Source: Stenotrophomonas sepilia
GTDB lineage: Bacteria > Pseudomonadota > Gammaproteobacteria > Xanthomonadales > Xanthomonadaceae
DNA length: 64,000 nt
Direction of reading: 5' to 3'
NCBI RefSeq assembly: GCF_003244875.1
Contig: NZ_LXXZ01000033.1
Coordinates: 88,004 to 152,003 of the forward strand
Within the stretch, counting starts at the first letter, position 1; every line of letters starts with the position of its first letter. This document shows positions 24,800-32,689 of this stretch, piece after piece. Below the pieces are notes generated by a model. It did no database searches. It saw only the letters and a list, made by a program, of their open reading frames with translations, and was not told the DNA's origin. Made by a program: the position numbers and the translations under genes.

Positions 24800-26209
24800 T
24801 CAGCCGAACCAGCCGTGCAGCATCCACGGCGCATGCGGATCGTTGCGCGCGCGGAAGGCCCAGCCGCGCTGGCCATGCGCGGTTTCCACCACGTAGTAGT
24901 CGCGGCGCGCGTCAGCCTGGTCCCACCAGCCCGATTCGATCCGCTCCGGCCCGGCGATGATGCGCAGGCGCGGGTCACGCAGCGGCTGTGGAGCGTCCAG
25001 CAGCCAACCGGGGCGCAGTGGCCAGTATGCCGGTGGCCTGGCTGCTGGCTGGGTGCCGCTGGCGCGTTCGGGGCGATGGTCGGCCTGCACTGCCAGCGGC
25101 TGCACGGCGTCATCGCCGAGCCGCGCGCGCAGGCGCTCACGCAGCTGGTTCCACGGCATCGCCTGCGCCGGACGGGTATCGAACAGGTCACGCGCGGCGG
25201 GCACGAACGGCGGCAGCTGTTCGGCCTGCAGGCGCAGTGCGCGGCTGCCGGCCGGCAGGGCGAACGCTTCCATGCGGTTGCGCGCGATCTCGAACAGCAA
25301 CGCGGGATCGCGTTCGGGCGCCAACAGGCCGATGGTCAGCACGCTGGCCGGCAACAGGTCATGCTCGAAATGCAGGTCGAAGCGCTGCACGCCGCCATCG
25401 CGCGAACACAGGAACGCGGCCAGGTCGAGCAGCAGGCGGCGCAGCGGGAACAGCAGGGCCTGGCTGGATTCGATCTCGTATTCGAATTCGATGCGCGCAT
25501 CGAAACGGTCCGGTGGCTGGTAGTAGCGCAATGGCGCGGTGGGCAGCCCGCGCAATGCATCCAGCTGCTGCAGGACCTCGGGGGCGAAGCGCCGGGCCAG
25601 GCTGTCGCGCGGCAGCTTGAGCACCGCGCCCAACGTGCGCAGGCCGGAACGGCCAAGCACCGTCACCGCCTCGCTGGGCAGGCCGCAGCGCGCCAGGGGC
25701 AGCTGCGCCAGCGCCGCCGGCAGCTGCTGCGCATCAAGGCCGAGGCCATCGTGGACGTTGGCCAGCACGCGCGCGGCATGTGGGTTAGGCGCGGCCACCA
25801 GGCGGTGGCGGAAGCCGAGTTCGTGCAGTTCGTTGCGCAGGCGCTGCTGGATCGTCAGCCAGTCACCGAACAGGGCGCGGCTGGCACCGATTTCCAGCAC
25901 CAGCGCATGCGGAAAATCGAGGCTGACCTGCGAGCTGTAGGCATAGGCCCAGCTGGCCAGCAGCTGCCGGGTGTGCTGTTCGGCATTGGGGTCGTAGTCG
26001 TGCAGGTGCATGTCCTGCACCAGTACCTGTGCAGCCGACAGCAGCATGCCCGGGCGCAGCCCTGCTGCACGTGCCGACGGGCTGACCGCGCGCAGCACGC
26101 GACGCTGCGCCGGCCCCTGCAGCAGTACCAATGGCCGCTGTGGGTCGGGCTGCAGGCGCAGCACGCTGTCCAGCGCCAACTGCGGCAACAACAGGCAGGC
26201 CCAGTGCAT
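24800..26209 (-). CDS. imuB: Y-family polymerase-like protein ImuB
   Basis: A 469-residue protein related to Y-family polymerases. It retains the palm, fingers and little-finger folds (for example ARAAGLRPGMLLSAAQVL and ALVLEIGASRALFGDW) but lacks the catalytic acidic cluster, as ImuB proteins do: the strand that should carry Asp-Asp-Glu reads LVLEIGASRALF. It acts as a scaffold that binds the sliding clamp and recruits DnaE2. It sits between imuA (9-base gap) and dnaE2 (6-base gap), so all three are one SOS transcript. Confidence 0.93.
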   Translation of the reverse strand: MHWACLLLPQLALDSVLRLQPDPQRPLVLLQGPAQRRVLRAVSPSARAAGLRPGMLLSAAQVLVQDMHLHDYDPNAEQHTRQLLASWAYAYSSQVSLDFPHALVLEIGASRALFGDWLTIQQRLRNELHELGFRHRLVAAPNPHAARVLANVHDGLGLDAQQLPAALAQLPLARCGLPSEAVTVLGRSGLRTLGAVLKLPRDSLARRFAPEVLQQLDALRGLPTAPLRYYQPPDRFDARIEFEYEIESSQALLFPLRRLLLDLAAFLCSRDGGVQRFDLHFEHDLLPASVLTIGLLAPERDPALLFEIARNRMEAFALPAGSRALRLQAEQLPPFVPAARDLFDTRPAQAMPWNQLRERLRARLGDDAVQPLAVQADHRPERASGTQPAARPPAYWPLRPGWLLDAPQPLRDPRLRIIAGPERIESGWWDQADARRDYYVVETAHGQRGWAFRARNDPHAPWMLHGWFG

Positions 26210-26218
26210 GGCGCGTCC

Positions 26219-26833
26219 TCAGTGGGCGATGGCCAGCGGCAACGGTTGTGCCGGCGGCAGGCCGCCACGGCACTTCAGCACCCGCACCTGGCCGTGGTCG
26301 AGCTGCAGGCGCAGGCTGGCCGGGGAAGGATTGCGCGCGGCCTGCGCCTCGCGGAACACGAAGCCCAGGCACTGGCCGCTGTCGGCGGCCACCTGCAGGC
26401 GGCGCAGGGCGCGGTCGTCGGCTTGATGCGGCCAGCACAGTACCGCCGCGCAGGCCGCAGAGCGCAGGCACTGTTCGGCGGCCCACAGTGCCTGCTTCGG
26501 CGTGGCCTGGATGACCTGCAGCTGGGCCAGTTCCAGCCCGGCCGCTGCCCAGGCCGGAGCGTGCGGGCGATAGGGCGGAGCGACCAGCACGATCGGGCGG
26601 TCGCGCTGGCTCAGCCTGGCCAGTGCCGGCCAGACCAGCGCCAGTTCGCCAACGCCGGGCGCCGCCTGCAGTACCTCGCACAGCCCGCTGGCCGGCCAGC
26701 CGCCGCCGGGCAGGCGTGCATCCAGTGCCGGATGGCCGCTGGCCAGATGGTCGCTGGCGGGGCCCTGGCGGGCCGGGCCACGCCACAGCTGGCGCCCGTC
26801 CAGCAGCCGGTCGAGGGCGACGACGGCACCCAT
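26219..26833 (-). CDS. imuA: Translesion synthesis-associated protein ImuA
   Basis: A 204-residue ImuA, distantly RecA/SulA-like, with the conserved segments HPALDARLPGGGWPASGLCEVL and RDRPIVLVAPPYRPHAPAW, and the end LRLQLDHGQVRVLKCRGG. It is needed for ImuB-DnaE2 mutagenesis and may interact with RecA. No Walker A lysine is visible. First gene of the cassette, with a LexA-type box about 130 bases upstream. No second lexA gene accompanies it, unlike many proteobacterial cassettes. Confidence 0.93.
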   Translation of the reverse strand: MGAVVALDRLLDGRQLWRGPARQGPASDHLASGHPALDARLPGGGWPASGLCEVLQAAPGVGELALVWPALARLSQRDRPIVLVAPPYRPHAPAWAAAGLELAQLQVIQATPKQALWAAEQCLRSAACAAVLCWPHQADDRALRRLQVAADSGQCLGFVFREAQAARNPSPASLRLQLDHGQVRVLKCRGGLPPAQPLPLAIAH

Positions 26834-26960
26834 CAGTCAGCCCTCCAGGGGAGGCGCCGGGCGGGCTGGAAACGGCAGGAACGGGCGGAAACGGCGGGCA
26901 TGGCGCGAGTATCGACGGGCCGGTATCAGGGGCTGAGACCAGACATGCTACTCGCGTTGT

Positions 26961-26975
26961 AAGTAGAATTACTAA
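26961..26975 (-). promoter_or_regulatory. LexA box upstream of imuA
   Basis: Minus-strand TTAGTAATTCTACTT matches the xanthomonad LexA site TTAG-N6-TACTA except for the last base. It is the only such site in the cassette and fits SOS induction of imuA-imuB-dnaE2. Confidence 0.7.
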
Positions 26976-27018
26976 TGAAATCGGAGGGTCCGGTTTCAGG
27001 TTGCTGAAGGGGGAAAGC

Positions 27019-27099
27019 ATCCACGCATGGCGTGGATCTACTGGAGAGAGCCCCGGCAAATCCATGCCGCAGCCTGGTAGATCCACGCCATGCGTGGAT
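27019..27099. repeat. Inverted SMAG pair (GTAGATCCACGC type)
   Basis: Units at 27019-27041 (reverse) and 27077-27099 (GTAGATCCACGCCATGCGTG) face each other. Confidence 0.85.
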
Positions 27100-27112
27100 A
27101 GCGGTAAAGCGC

Positions 27113-27157
27113 GGTGCCGACCAAGGTCGGCACCCACCCGGCATGGCCCGGCGCTAC
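27113..27157. repeat. Two further extragenic palindromes
   Basis: GGTGCCGACC - AA - GGTCGGCACC at 27113-27134, followed by a reverse GTAGCGCCGGGCC-type unit at 27138-27157 that ends 16 bases before the cyclase stop codon. Confidence 0.7.
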
Positions 27158-27173
27158 CCGGGGATGCCCCTGG

Positions 27174-28181
27174 TTACGGGCGCACCGGCAGCGCCACCGG
27201 GCGCAGCGGCGCGGCATCGCCACCGCGGATCTTCAGCGGGCCGCCGATGAAGGCGAATTCGTAGACCTTGTCGCGGGCCAGTTCGTCCAGCGCCACCAGC
27301 TCGATGATCGGCGCACCCTGCTGTGCCAGCAGGTAGGTGTGCAGCGGCACGTAGTCGTCGGACACCTCCGAAGGGAAGGTCTCGAAGCTGAGGTTGTCGG
27401 CACCGACGATCATCGCGCCGCCGTCCTCGACCAGGAAGCGTGCCGCGTCCAGGCCCATGCCCGGCGGGTTGGCCATGTAGGCCCTGGGCTGCTCGAACAG
27501 GCGCATGCGGCCGGTGCGGATCAGCACCACGTCGCCCTGCTGCAGTTTCACCTTCTGGCGTGCCAGCGCATCCTTCAGGTCCTGGCGGGTGACGCGGTAG
27601 CTGTCCGGCAGCATGTCCACGCCCTTGGCGGCGGCCACGTCGATCAGCACGCCACGCGCGATCAGCGGCGGGAACTTCTCGATGCCGGTGACATTCCAGC
27701 CACGGTCGCCGAGGTGCTTGTCGGCCTCGAAGCCGTTCCAGATCTTCCCGTGGATGCCGAAGTGGTTCAGCGCATCGATGTGGGTGCCGGCGTGGCTGTA
27801 CATCGAGAACGCGGTGCCGGTGTAGCTGCGGGTGAGGTTCATGGTTTCGCCCACGCCCATCGGATCATCCATCACCGTGCCGCGCGGGGTGTGGGTCATC
27901 CAGAACTGGTAGTGCGGGTCGCCGGCATCCTGCCAGCTGGGCATGCCGACGTAGTATTCGGTGGCCAGGTCATAGGCCTTGCCGCCGCTGACCCGCGACA
28001 GGATCGCGGCGCGCGAGGCTTCGGTGATCAGGTTGAGGCGGCCGATCTCGTCCTTCGGCCCCCAGGGGCTGGTGCCGACCTGCTGGCCGGAGGGAACGCG
28101 TTCGTGTGCGGACACGGGGGTGGAAGCGGCGGTGGCGGCCAGCAGCAGGGCCAGCGCGGTGGACAGGGTACGTGGGGTCAT
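27174..28181 (-). CDS. Periplasmic cyclase-family metal hydrolase
   Basis: A 335-residue exported enzyme. A Sec signal ends at PVSAHE (about 26). The body is the cyclase/kynurenine formamidase fold with the metal motif HAGTHIDALNH, the family's HxGTHxDxPxH with Ala in place of Pro. Such enzymes hydrolyse amides or small lactones using Zn or Mn; the actual substrate is unknown. The exported location is unlike tryptophan-pathway KynB, which is cytoplasmic. It follows the DsbA-like gene with a 36-base gap and AAGGAGAT before the ATG. Confidence 0.8.
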   Translation of the reverse strand: MTPRTLSTALALLLAATAASTPVSAHERVPSGQQVGTSPWGPKDEIGRLNLITEASRAAILSRVSGGKAYDLATEYYVGMPSWQDAGDPHYQFWMTHTPRGTVMDDPMGVGETMNLTRSYTGTAFSMYSHAGTHIDALNHFGIHGKIWNGFEADKHLGDRGWNVTGIEKFPPLIARGVLIDVAAAKGVDMLPDSYRVTRQDLKDALARQKVKLQQGDVVLIRTGRMRLFEQPRAYMANPPGMGLDAARFLVEDGGAMIVGADNLSFETFPSEVSDDYVPLHTYLLAQQGAPIIELVALDELARDKVYEFAFIGGPLKIRGGDAAPLRPVALPVRP

Positions 28182-28217
28182 GAGGAAATCTCCTTGCAGG
28201 GTGGGGGAGGGCGCGGC

Positions 28218-28868
28218 TCAGGCCGCGACCAGGGGCGCCAGGGCCTGGCGCAATTGCGGCAGCGGCAGGGTCTGCAGGCGCAGGCCGTTGCCGCCGATCA
28301 CGGTGGGGATGGACCGGATGCCGAGCGCGGCAGCGTCGGCGCGATCGGCCTGCACGCGCTGGCGCACCGCGTCGCTGCGCATGTGGTCAGCGAAGGCGCC
28401 ACGTGGATGGCCCAGCGATTCGGCAATATCCAGCAGCACTTCGGCATCGCCGATGTTGCGGTGCTGGTGCAGGTGTGCCCATTGCACCGCGTCGAACATC
28501 GCGCCATGGGCATCATTGCCACCGATCAGTCCTGCGGCCTGGCAGGCCAGTGCGCCGAGCCAGCCGGAGGGATACTCGAAGTCCTGTGCGCGCATGCCTT
28601 CGATATCGATGCGCGCGGTGTCTTCATGCGCGGCGCAGTCGGTCCAGTGGCGCAGGATGATCGCCTTGGCGCGCGCCATCGAGCCGAACACCTCGACCAT
28701 CTGCGCGCGCGAATCCTGCAGCACGAAGCTGCGGTGGCGCACCTGGATGCCGAGTTCGGCCGATACCTGCTGCAGGCGCGGGGCCAGCACGAAGCACCAG
28801 CCGCAGACCACGTCGTGGAAGAAATCGACCACCGGCGCTGCGGTGGCGGGGGAAGGAACGGAAGACAT
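28218..28868 (-). CDS. DsbA-family oxidoreductase
   Basis: A 216-residue thioredoxin-fold protein with the CxxC site CGWC near residue 22 and an inserted helical domain, cis-Pro at RSIPTVI. There is no signal peptide, so it is cytoplasmic, like FrnE or 2-hydroxychromene-2-carboxylate isomerase relatives. CxxC favours a redox role rather than isomerase. Start MSSVP at 28868 is chosen over a longer frame that adds an Arg/Ala-rich leader. It is followed by the exported cyclase-family enzyme and preceded by a LysR gene on the same strand. Confidence 0.82.
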   Translation of the reverse strand: MSSVPSPATAAPVVDFFHDVVCGWCFVLAPRLQQVSAELGIQVRHRSFVLQDSRAQMVEVFGSMARAKAIILRHWTDCAAHEDTARIDIEGMRAQDFEYPSGWLGALACQAAGLIGGNDAHGAMFDAVQWAHLHQHRNIGDAEVLLDIAESLGHPRGAFADHMRSDAVRQRVQADRADAAALGIRSIPTVIGGNGLRLQTLPLPQLRQALAPLVAA

Positions 28869-28960
28869 CTGCCTGCCATCGGTGAGAGGGGAGGCGGCAG
28901 AGTAGGCAGCGCGGCGTGGCCGAAACAGCACGCTGCGGGCAGCTCAGTTTTCGCTGGCGG

Positions 28961-29866
28961 TTACGAATCCAGACCGGCGCAGCCGGGCAGCTCGGCGTGC
29001 AGGAAGTCGATGAAGGCACGCACCTTGGGCTGCAGATGGCGCGAGGTGGGGTAGACCGCATGCACGAAGCGCGGCGGATAGCGATGGTCGGGCAGCACCT
29101 GCTGCAGTTCGCCACGGGCCAGCGCTGGTGCCGCCAGGAACGAGGGCAGGGCGCCGATGCCCATGCCGGCCACCAGCAGGTCACGCAATAGCAGGCTGTT
29201 GTTGACGGTCACGCGTGCCGGCAGGGTGATCGTCACCTGCCCATCCGGGCCGAGCAGCGGCCAACTGCCGGGCGAGTCGGACAGGCTGTAGGCCAGCACG
29301 CTATGCGCCTGCAGATCGCCTACTGCCTGGGGTGCCGGATGCTGCTGCAGGTAGGACGGCGCCGCGCACAGCACCTGCTGCAGCGAGGCCAGCCGGCGTG
29401 CCACCAGTCGTGAGTCATCAAGCTCAGCGCGCAATCGTAGCGACACATCGAAACCCTCGCCGACCGCATCGAGCAGGCGGTCTTCCATCACCAGGTCCAG
29501 CGACAGCTGCGGATGCTGCTGCAGGAAGCGGGGCAGTAGCGGCGACAGCGTGCTCAGCGCGAACGACTGCGGCACATTGACGCGCAGGCGCCCGGTCACC
29601 TCGCCACGCTGCTCGGCGATGCCACGTTCCAGCGCTTCCAGCTCGTCGAGCAGGCGGCAGCATTCGCGGTAATAGGCGTGGCCGGTTTCGGTCAGGCTCA
29701 TGCGCCGCGTGGTCCGCTGCAGCAGTACCACGCCCAGATGCGCTTCCAGCGTGCGCAGCTGTTTGCTGAGCCCGGCGGGCGACATGCCCAGGTCTTCGGC
29801 GGCACGAGCGAGCCCGCCGCGTTCGACGATGCGGCGGAAGGCACGCATCAGGTTGAAGGAATCCAT
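28961..29866 (-). CDS. LysR-family transcriptional regulator
   Basis: A 301-residue LysR protein: helix-turn-helix at 1-65 (MRAFRRIVERGGLARAAEDL) and a periplasmic-binding-like effector domain. Start MDSFNLM is the usual LysR position. It lies 92 bases upstream of the DsbA-like gene on the same strand and is divergent from the fatty-acid hydroxylase gene at 30015; either could be its target. A SMAG unit lies just upstream. Confidence 0.9.
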   Translation of the reverse strand: MDSFNLMRAFRRIVERGGLARAAEDLGMSPAGLSKQLRTLEAHLGVVLLQRTTRRMSLTETGHAYYRECCRLLDELEALERGIAEQRGEVTGRLRVNVPQSFALSTLSPLLPRFLQQHPQLSLDLVMEDRLLDAVGEGFDVSLRLRAELDDSRLVARRLASLQQVLCAAPSYLQQHPAPQAVGDLQAHSVLAYSLSDSPGSWPLLGPDGQVTITLPARVTVNNSLLLRDLLVAGMGIGALPSFLAAPALARGELQQVLPDHRYPPRFVHAVYPTSRHLQPKVRAFIDFLHAELPGCAGLDS

Positions 29867-29896
29867 GCCGGTCCCGGGCGCGATGAGGGCGCCATT

Positions 29897-29919
29897 GTAG
29901 ATCCACGCCATGCGTGGAT
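29897..29919 (+). repeat. SMAG palindrome (GTAGATCCACGC type)
   Basis: GTAGATCCACGCCATGCGTG then GAT; between the divergent LysR and hydroxylase genes. Confidence 0.85.
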
Positions 29920-30014
29920 GTGGGAAACGCGGTGCGGCAGGGTTGCGCCGTTTGTTCAAGCCGGCAACCCGCACGTGGCGCCAGCATGCAGGCCCCTCAT
30001 TTCCCGGGTTGCCC

Positions 30015-30905
30015 ATGAAGCACTGGATCCTGCGCCTGTATGCCCCGTTGTTCCTGCTGGGGTTCGTTGCCACTGCCGTCGTCTGGGTCGGCCACTGCCA
30101 TGGCGATCCGTTGTGGCTGCTGGCCCTGCTGGCGATCGCCATTGCGGTCTCGTTCGTCGCTGAGCGCGCCTGGCCGTATGACCCTGCGTTCAACCATGAC
30201 CAGGGCGACCGTGTGCGTGATGCCCTGCACGCGCTGGTCAACGAGAGCCTGAACCTGCTGTCGATCGCCACGGTGCCGCTGCTGGCGGCGATCATTCCGT
30301 GGCAGGTCTGGCCGCTGCAGTGGCCGTTCGCGCTGCAGGTGCTGGTGGCGATCATCGCTGCCGATCTCGGCATCACCCTGGTGCACTACGCAAGCCATCG
30401 CATCGGCTGGTTGTGGCGCCTGCATGCGGTGCATCACAGCGTGACCCGCATGTACGGATTCAACGGGCTGATGAAACACCCACTGCACCAGGCGGCCGAA
30501 GCGGTGGGAGGTGTGCTGCCATTGTTGCTGCTGGGCCTACCGATGCCGGTGGCGGCGGTGCTGGCGTTTGCCATCGCCATCCAGCTGCTGCTGCAGCACT
30601 CCAACGTGGACATGCGCCCGGGTGTGCTGGGCCGGGTGATGGCGTGGGCACCGCTGCATCGCTTCCATCACATGCGTTACGGCACCGCCGGTGACGTCAA
30701 CTTCGGCCTGTTCCTGACCGCATGGGATCATCTGCTGGGGACCGCCTTCGATGCGCCCGGTTATCGGCTGCAGCAATGTGATCTCGGCATCGGCAGCCAA
30801 CCGGACTATCCGCGCGATTACGCGGGGCAGCTGCTGGCGCCGTTTCGTGAACTGCCGCATGGCGAGGTGCCGGAGCTGCCCGAAGGCCTGCGCAGGCGCG
30901 GGTGA
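30015..30905 (+). CDS. Fatty-acid hydroxylase/sterol desaturase superfamily membrane protein
   Basis: A 296-residue inner-membrane di-iron protein with about six membrane segments. Histidine boxes are HYASHR (HxxxH), HAVHHS (HxxHH) and HRFHHM (HxxHH), with an additional HPLHQ, giving the eight or more ligands of this superfamily. It uses O2 and electrons to hydroxylate or desaturate a lipid; the substrate may be a fatty acid or carotenoid-like compound, as xanthomonads lack sterols. ATG at 30015. A 9-base gap separates it from the convergent AraC gene. Confidence 0.88.
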   Translation: MKHWILRLYAPLFLLGFVATAVVWVGHCHGDPLWLLALLAIAIAVSFVAERAWPYDPAFNHDQGDRVRDALHALVNESLNLLSIATVPLLAAIIPWQVWPLQWPFALQVLVAIIAADLGITLVHYASHRIGWLWRLHAVHHSVTRMYGFNGLMKHPLHQAAEAVGGVLPLLLLGLPMPVAAVLAFAIAIQLLLQHSNVDMRPGVLGRVMAWAPLHRFHHMRYGTAGDVNFGLFLTAWDHLLGTAFDAPGYRLQQCDLGIGSQPDYPRDYAGQLLAPFRELPHGEVPELPEGLRRRG

Positions 30906-30914
30906 TCGGCCGTG

Positions 30915-31595
30915 TCAGGTCGCGTGCAACTGCAGGCCCTGCAGCTGTGCGGCACCGATGCCGAACATGCGGCGCAGGCTGCGCGAGAGATGGGCCAGGT
31001 CGGCGAAGCCGGCGGCATGCGCGCTGGCGGTCAGGCTGTGCCCCTGCAGGTGGTGCGCGAGCGCGGTACGCAAGCGCTGCCACAGCACCCAGCCGCGCAG
31101 GGTCACCGCCAGGTCGGACTGGAAACGCCGTTGCAGCTGGCTGGTTGACAGGTGCGCGGCTTCGGCGATGTCGGCAGCCGGCACCGGGCCGGGCAGGTAC
31201 TGGGCGATACGGGCCAACGCCGCCTGCACGCGGCGGTCCAGCGGTTGCGGGCGGCTCAGCCGTGGCAACCAATCGCGCAGCTCCAGCGCGTTGCCCGGCA
31301 GCGCGTGCAGATGCTGCTGGATCTGGGTGGGATCGGCGTGGGCCGGCTCAAGGAACACCGTGCAGCCTGCTTCCGGTGCCGACAGGATCGCGTGCGGCTG
31401 GAACGAAGGCAGCCATAGCCGCTGGCCCTGCTGCTGTACGCCATCGATCTCGACGTGCCAGGGCGTACCGTCGCTCAGCAGCAATTGATGGGCGTAGTGC
31501 GCATGCAAAGCGCTGTCACCGGCATGGCCGTGCAGCACGGCGGCGTGCGCATCCAGCAGCAACGTGCCGTTCCAGGGCAGGGCGGGGGAAGACAT
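30915..31595 (-). CDS. AraC-family regulator with cupin-like N-terminus
   Basis: A 226-residue protein: cupin-like sensor (about 1-110, HAHYAHQLLLSDGTPWHVEIDGV) and two helix-turn-helix motifs (DIAEAAHLSTSQLQRRF and TASAHAAGFADLAHLSRSLRR). ATG at 31595 is chosen because the frame upstream crosses a SMAG repeat. Convergent with the hydroxylase gene. Its target is unknown. Confidence 0.85.
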   Translation of the reverse strand: MSSPALPWNGTLLLDAHAAVLHGHAGDSALHAHYAHQLLLSDGTPWHVEIDGVQQQGQRLWLPSFQPHAILSAPEAGCTVFLEPAHADPTQIQQHLHALPGNALELRDWLPRLSRPQPLDRRVQAALARIAQYLPGPVPAADIAEAAHLSTSQLQRRFQSDLAVTLRGWVLWQRLRTALAHHLQGHSLTASAHAAGFADLAHLSRSLRRMFGIGAAQLQGLQLHAT

Positions 31596-31604
31596 GACGG
31601 GATT

Positions 31605-31694
31605 GTAGATCCACGCCATGCGTGGATGAATCTCCATCGAAATCGAGTAATTCGACAATGAAACGAAGAGCATCCACGCATGGCGTGGATCTAC
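31605..31694. repeat. Inverted SMAG pair (GTAGATCCACGC type)
   Basis: Forward unit 31605-31627 and reverse unit 31672-31694, 44 bases apart. Confidence 0.85.
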
Positions 31695-31718
31695 TGCAGG
31701 TCGCGAGAGACTGTCGAA

Positions 31719-31813
31719 GGCGGGGTGGGTCCGGTTGCGGGGGCGCATGGATGGCGCGACCGAGCTTACATGGACGTACTTGCAGCGCCCCCCGCAGCCG
31801 GACCCACCCCGCC
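31719..31813. repeat. 95-bp inverted-repeat element, copy A
   Basis: Terminal arms 31719-31743 and 31789-31813 pair over 25 bases with one mismatch. The interior includes GGATGGCGCGACCGAGC, which recurs in inverted orientation in the 176-bp copy at 63683. No open frame of credible length. Probably a small non-autonomous mobile or REP-like element. Confidence 0.7.
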
Positions 31814-31858
31814 ATCCCACAGGAAGCCCGCTTTTGCTTCGGCTGTTGCTTCTGAGGT

Positions 31859-31881
31859 TGCCGGCCAGCGGCCGGCACTAC
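31859..31881 (-). repeat. SMAG palindrome (GTAGTGCCGGCC type)
   Basis: Reverse unit ending in ACTAC at 31881, just after copy A of the inverted-repeat element. Confidence 0.8.
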
Positions 31882-31916
31882 CGCGGGGGCCGGGCGCAGC
31901 CCGGCCGTGCGCACCC

Positions 31917-32351
31917 TCACCGCCCCTGCGGATCCGGCCGGTGATGCACGTACTCGACCACCGTGCCATCGGGATGCACCGCATTGAACGCCGCCCCGGT
32001 CGGGACCACCTGCAACGGGAAGATGATCTCGGCGCCGGCGGCGACCAGTTTGTCGTGATAAGGCCGAACGTCATCGACCAGCAGTGTCCCCGTGGTCGAG
32101 GTGAACGGCGCCAGCGCCGCCTCGCTGCCCTCGATCAACAGGAACGCACCGACCATGGCCAGGCGCAGCCCGGCCTCCGGAAACGGAAAGCCCGCATCGG
32201 CCACCACGCCCTGCAGCTGCTCGTAGAACGCCACGCTGCGTTCCAGCTCACCGGGGGCCACGAACACACGGATCAGCACGCGCGGTGCGCGCTGGCTGGA
32301 CGTATCGCAGCGGTCGCGCCAGAGATGGTCGAAGTCGCGGTGGACGGTCAT
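31917..32351 (-). CDS. VOC-family (glyoxalase-like) protein
   Basis: A 144-residue single vicinal-oxygen-chelate domain: VLIRVFVAPGELERSVAFYEQ opens it, AFLLIEG is the mid strand and AFNAVHPDGTVVEYVHH closes it with the usual Glu. Single-domain VOC proteins form dimers and act as dioxygenases, glyoxalases or antibiotic-resistance binders; no assignment is possible. Start at ATG 32351. A repeat cluster lies downstream. Confidence 0.82.
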   Translation of the reverse strand: MTVHRDFDHLWRDRCDTSSQRAPRVLIRVFVAPGELERSVAFYEQLQGVVADAGFPFPEAGLRLAMVGAFLLIEGSEAALAPFTSTTGTLLVDDVRPYHDKLVAAGAEIIFPLQVVPTGAAFNAVHPDGTVVEYVHHRPDPQGR

Positions 32352-32467
32352 GGGATCGGTTCGTGGCCAGGGACCTTCATTATCGGCAGCCTCGCACGGC
32401 GCGCTGATGACCGCCGGTGATGGCCTGATAACTGCAGGCAGCGATCGCCCCTGTGACTTAGGTCCTG

Positions 32468-32495
32468 TTGACAGGTGTGAACGCCCTCGCACAAT
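32468..32495 (+). promoter_or_regulatory. Candidate promoter of the GH3 gene
   Basis: TTGACA (32468-32473), 16 bases, CACAAT (32490-32495). The -35 is perfect and the -10 fair. It lies in the 338-base gap before the GH3 gene and would give a leader of about 190 bases, in which I see no coding frame or riboswitch that I can name. Confidence 0.45.
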
Positions 32496-32689
32496 CTTCA
32501 CAGGATTGGGTCGCCCTGCGCGGCTCGGGCAGGCAGGTTGTCACGCCGGGAGGAGGGTCCCGCGCGCAGACCGGCCTGTCCTTTGGCCTGCGGGAGGTTG
32601 CCTGGCAATCCCTGCGCGGCATGAACGCTGCACCCTTCGGCGGCACTTTCCCTGGACCGATTGCCTTGGCAACGGAATTACGCCTGTCG

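Noticed and set aside
24608..26962. A 784-residue plus-strand frame opposite imuB and imuA
   Set aside because: Composition is dominated by Arg, Gln, Ala and Gly with no recognisable domain, and the opposite strand has three well-supported SOS genes.
32468..32689. Extended N-terminus for the GH3 enzyme
   Set aside because: The extension overlaps the likely promoter; the start at 32690 opens a clean signal peptide.
32496..32689. Riboswitch in the leader of the GH3 gene
   Set aside because: I could not match any known aptamer core, and the sequence is simply GC-rich.
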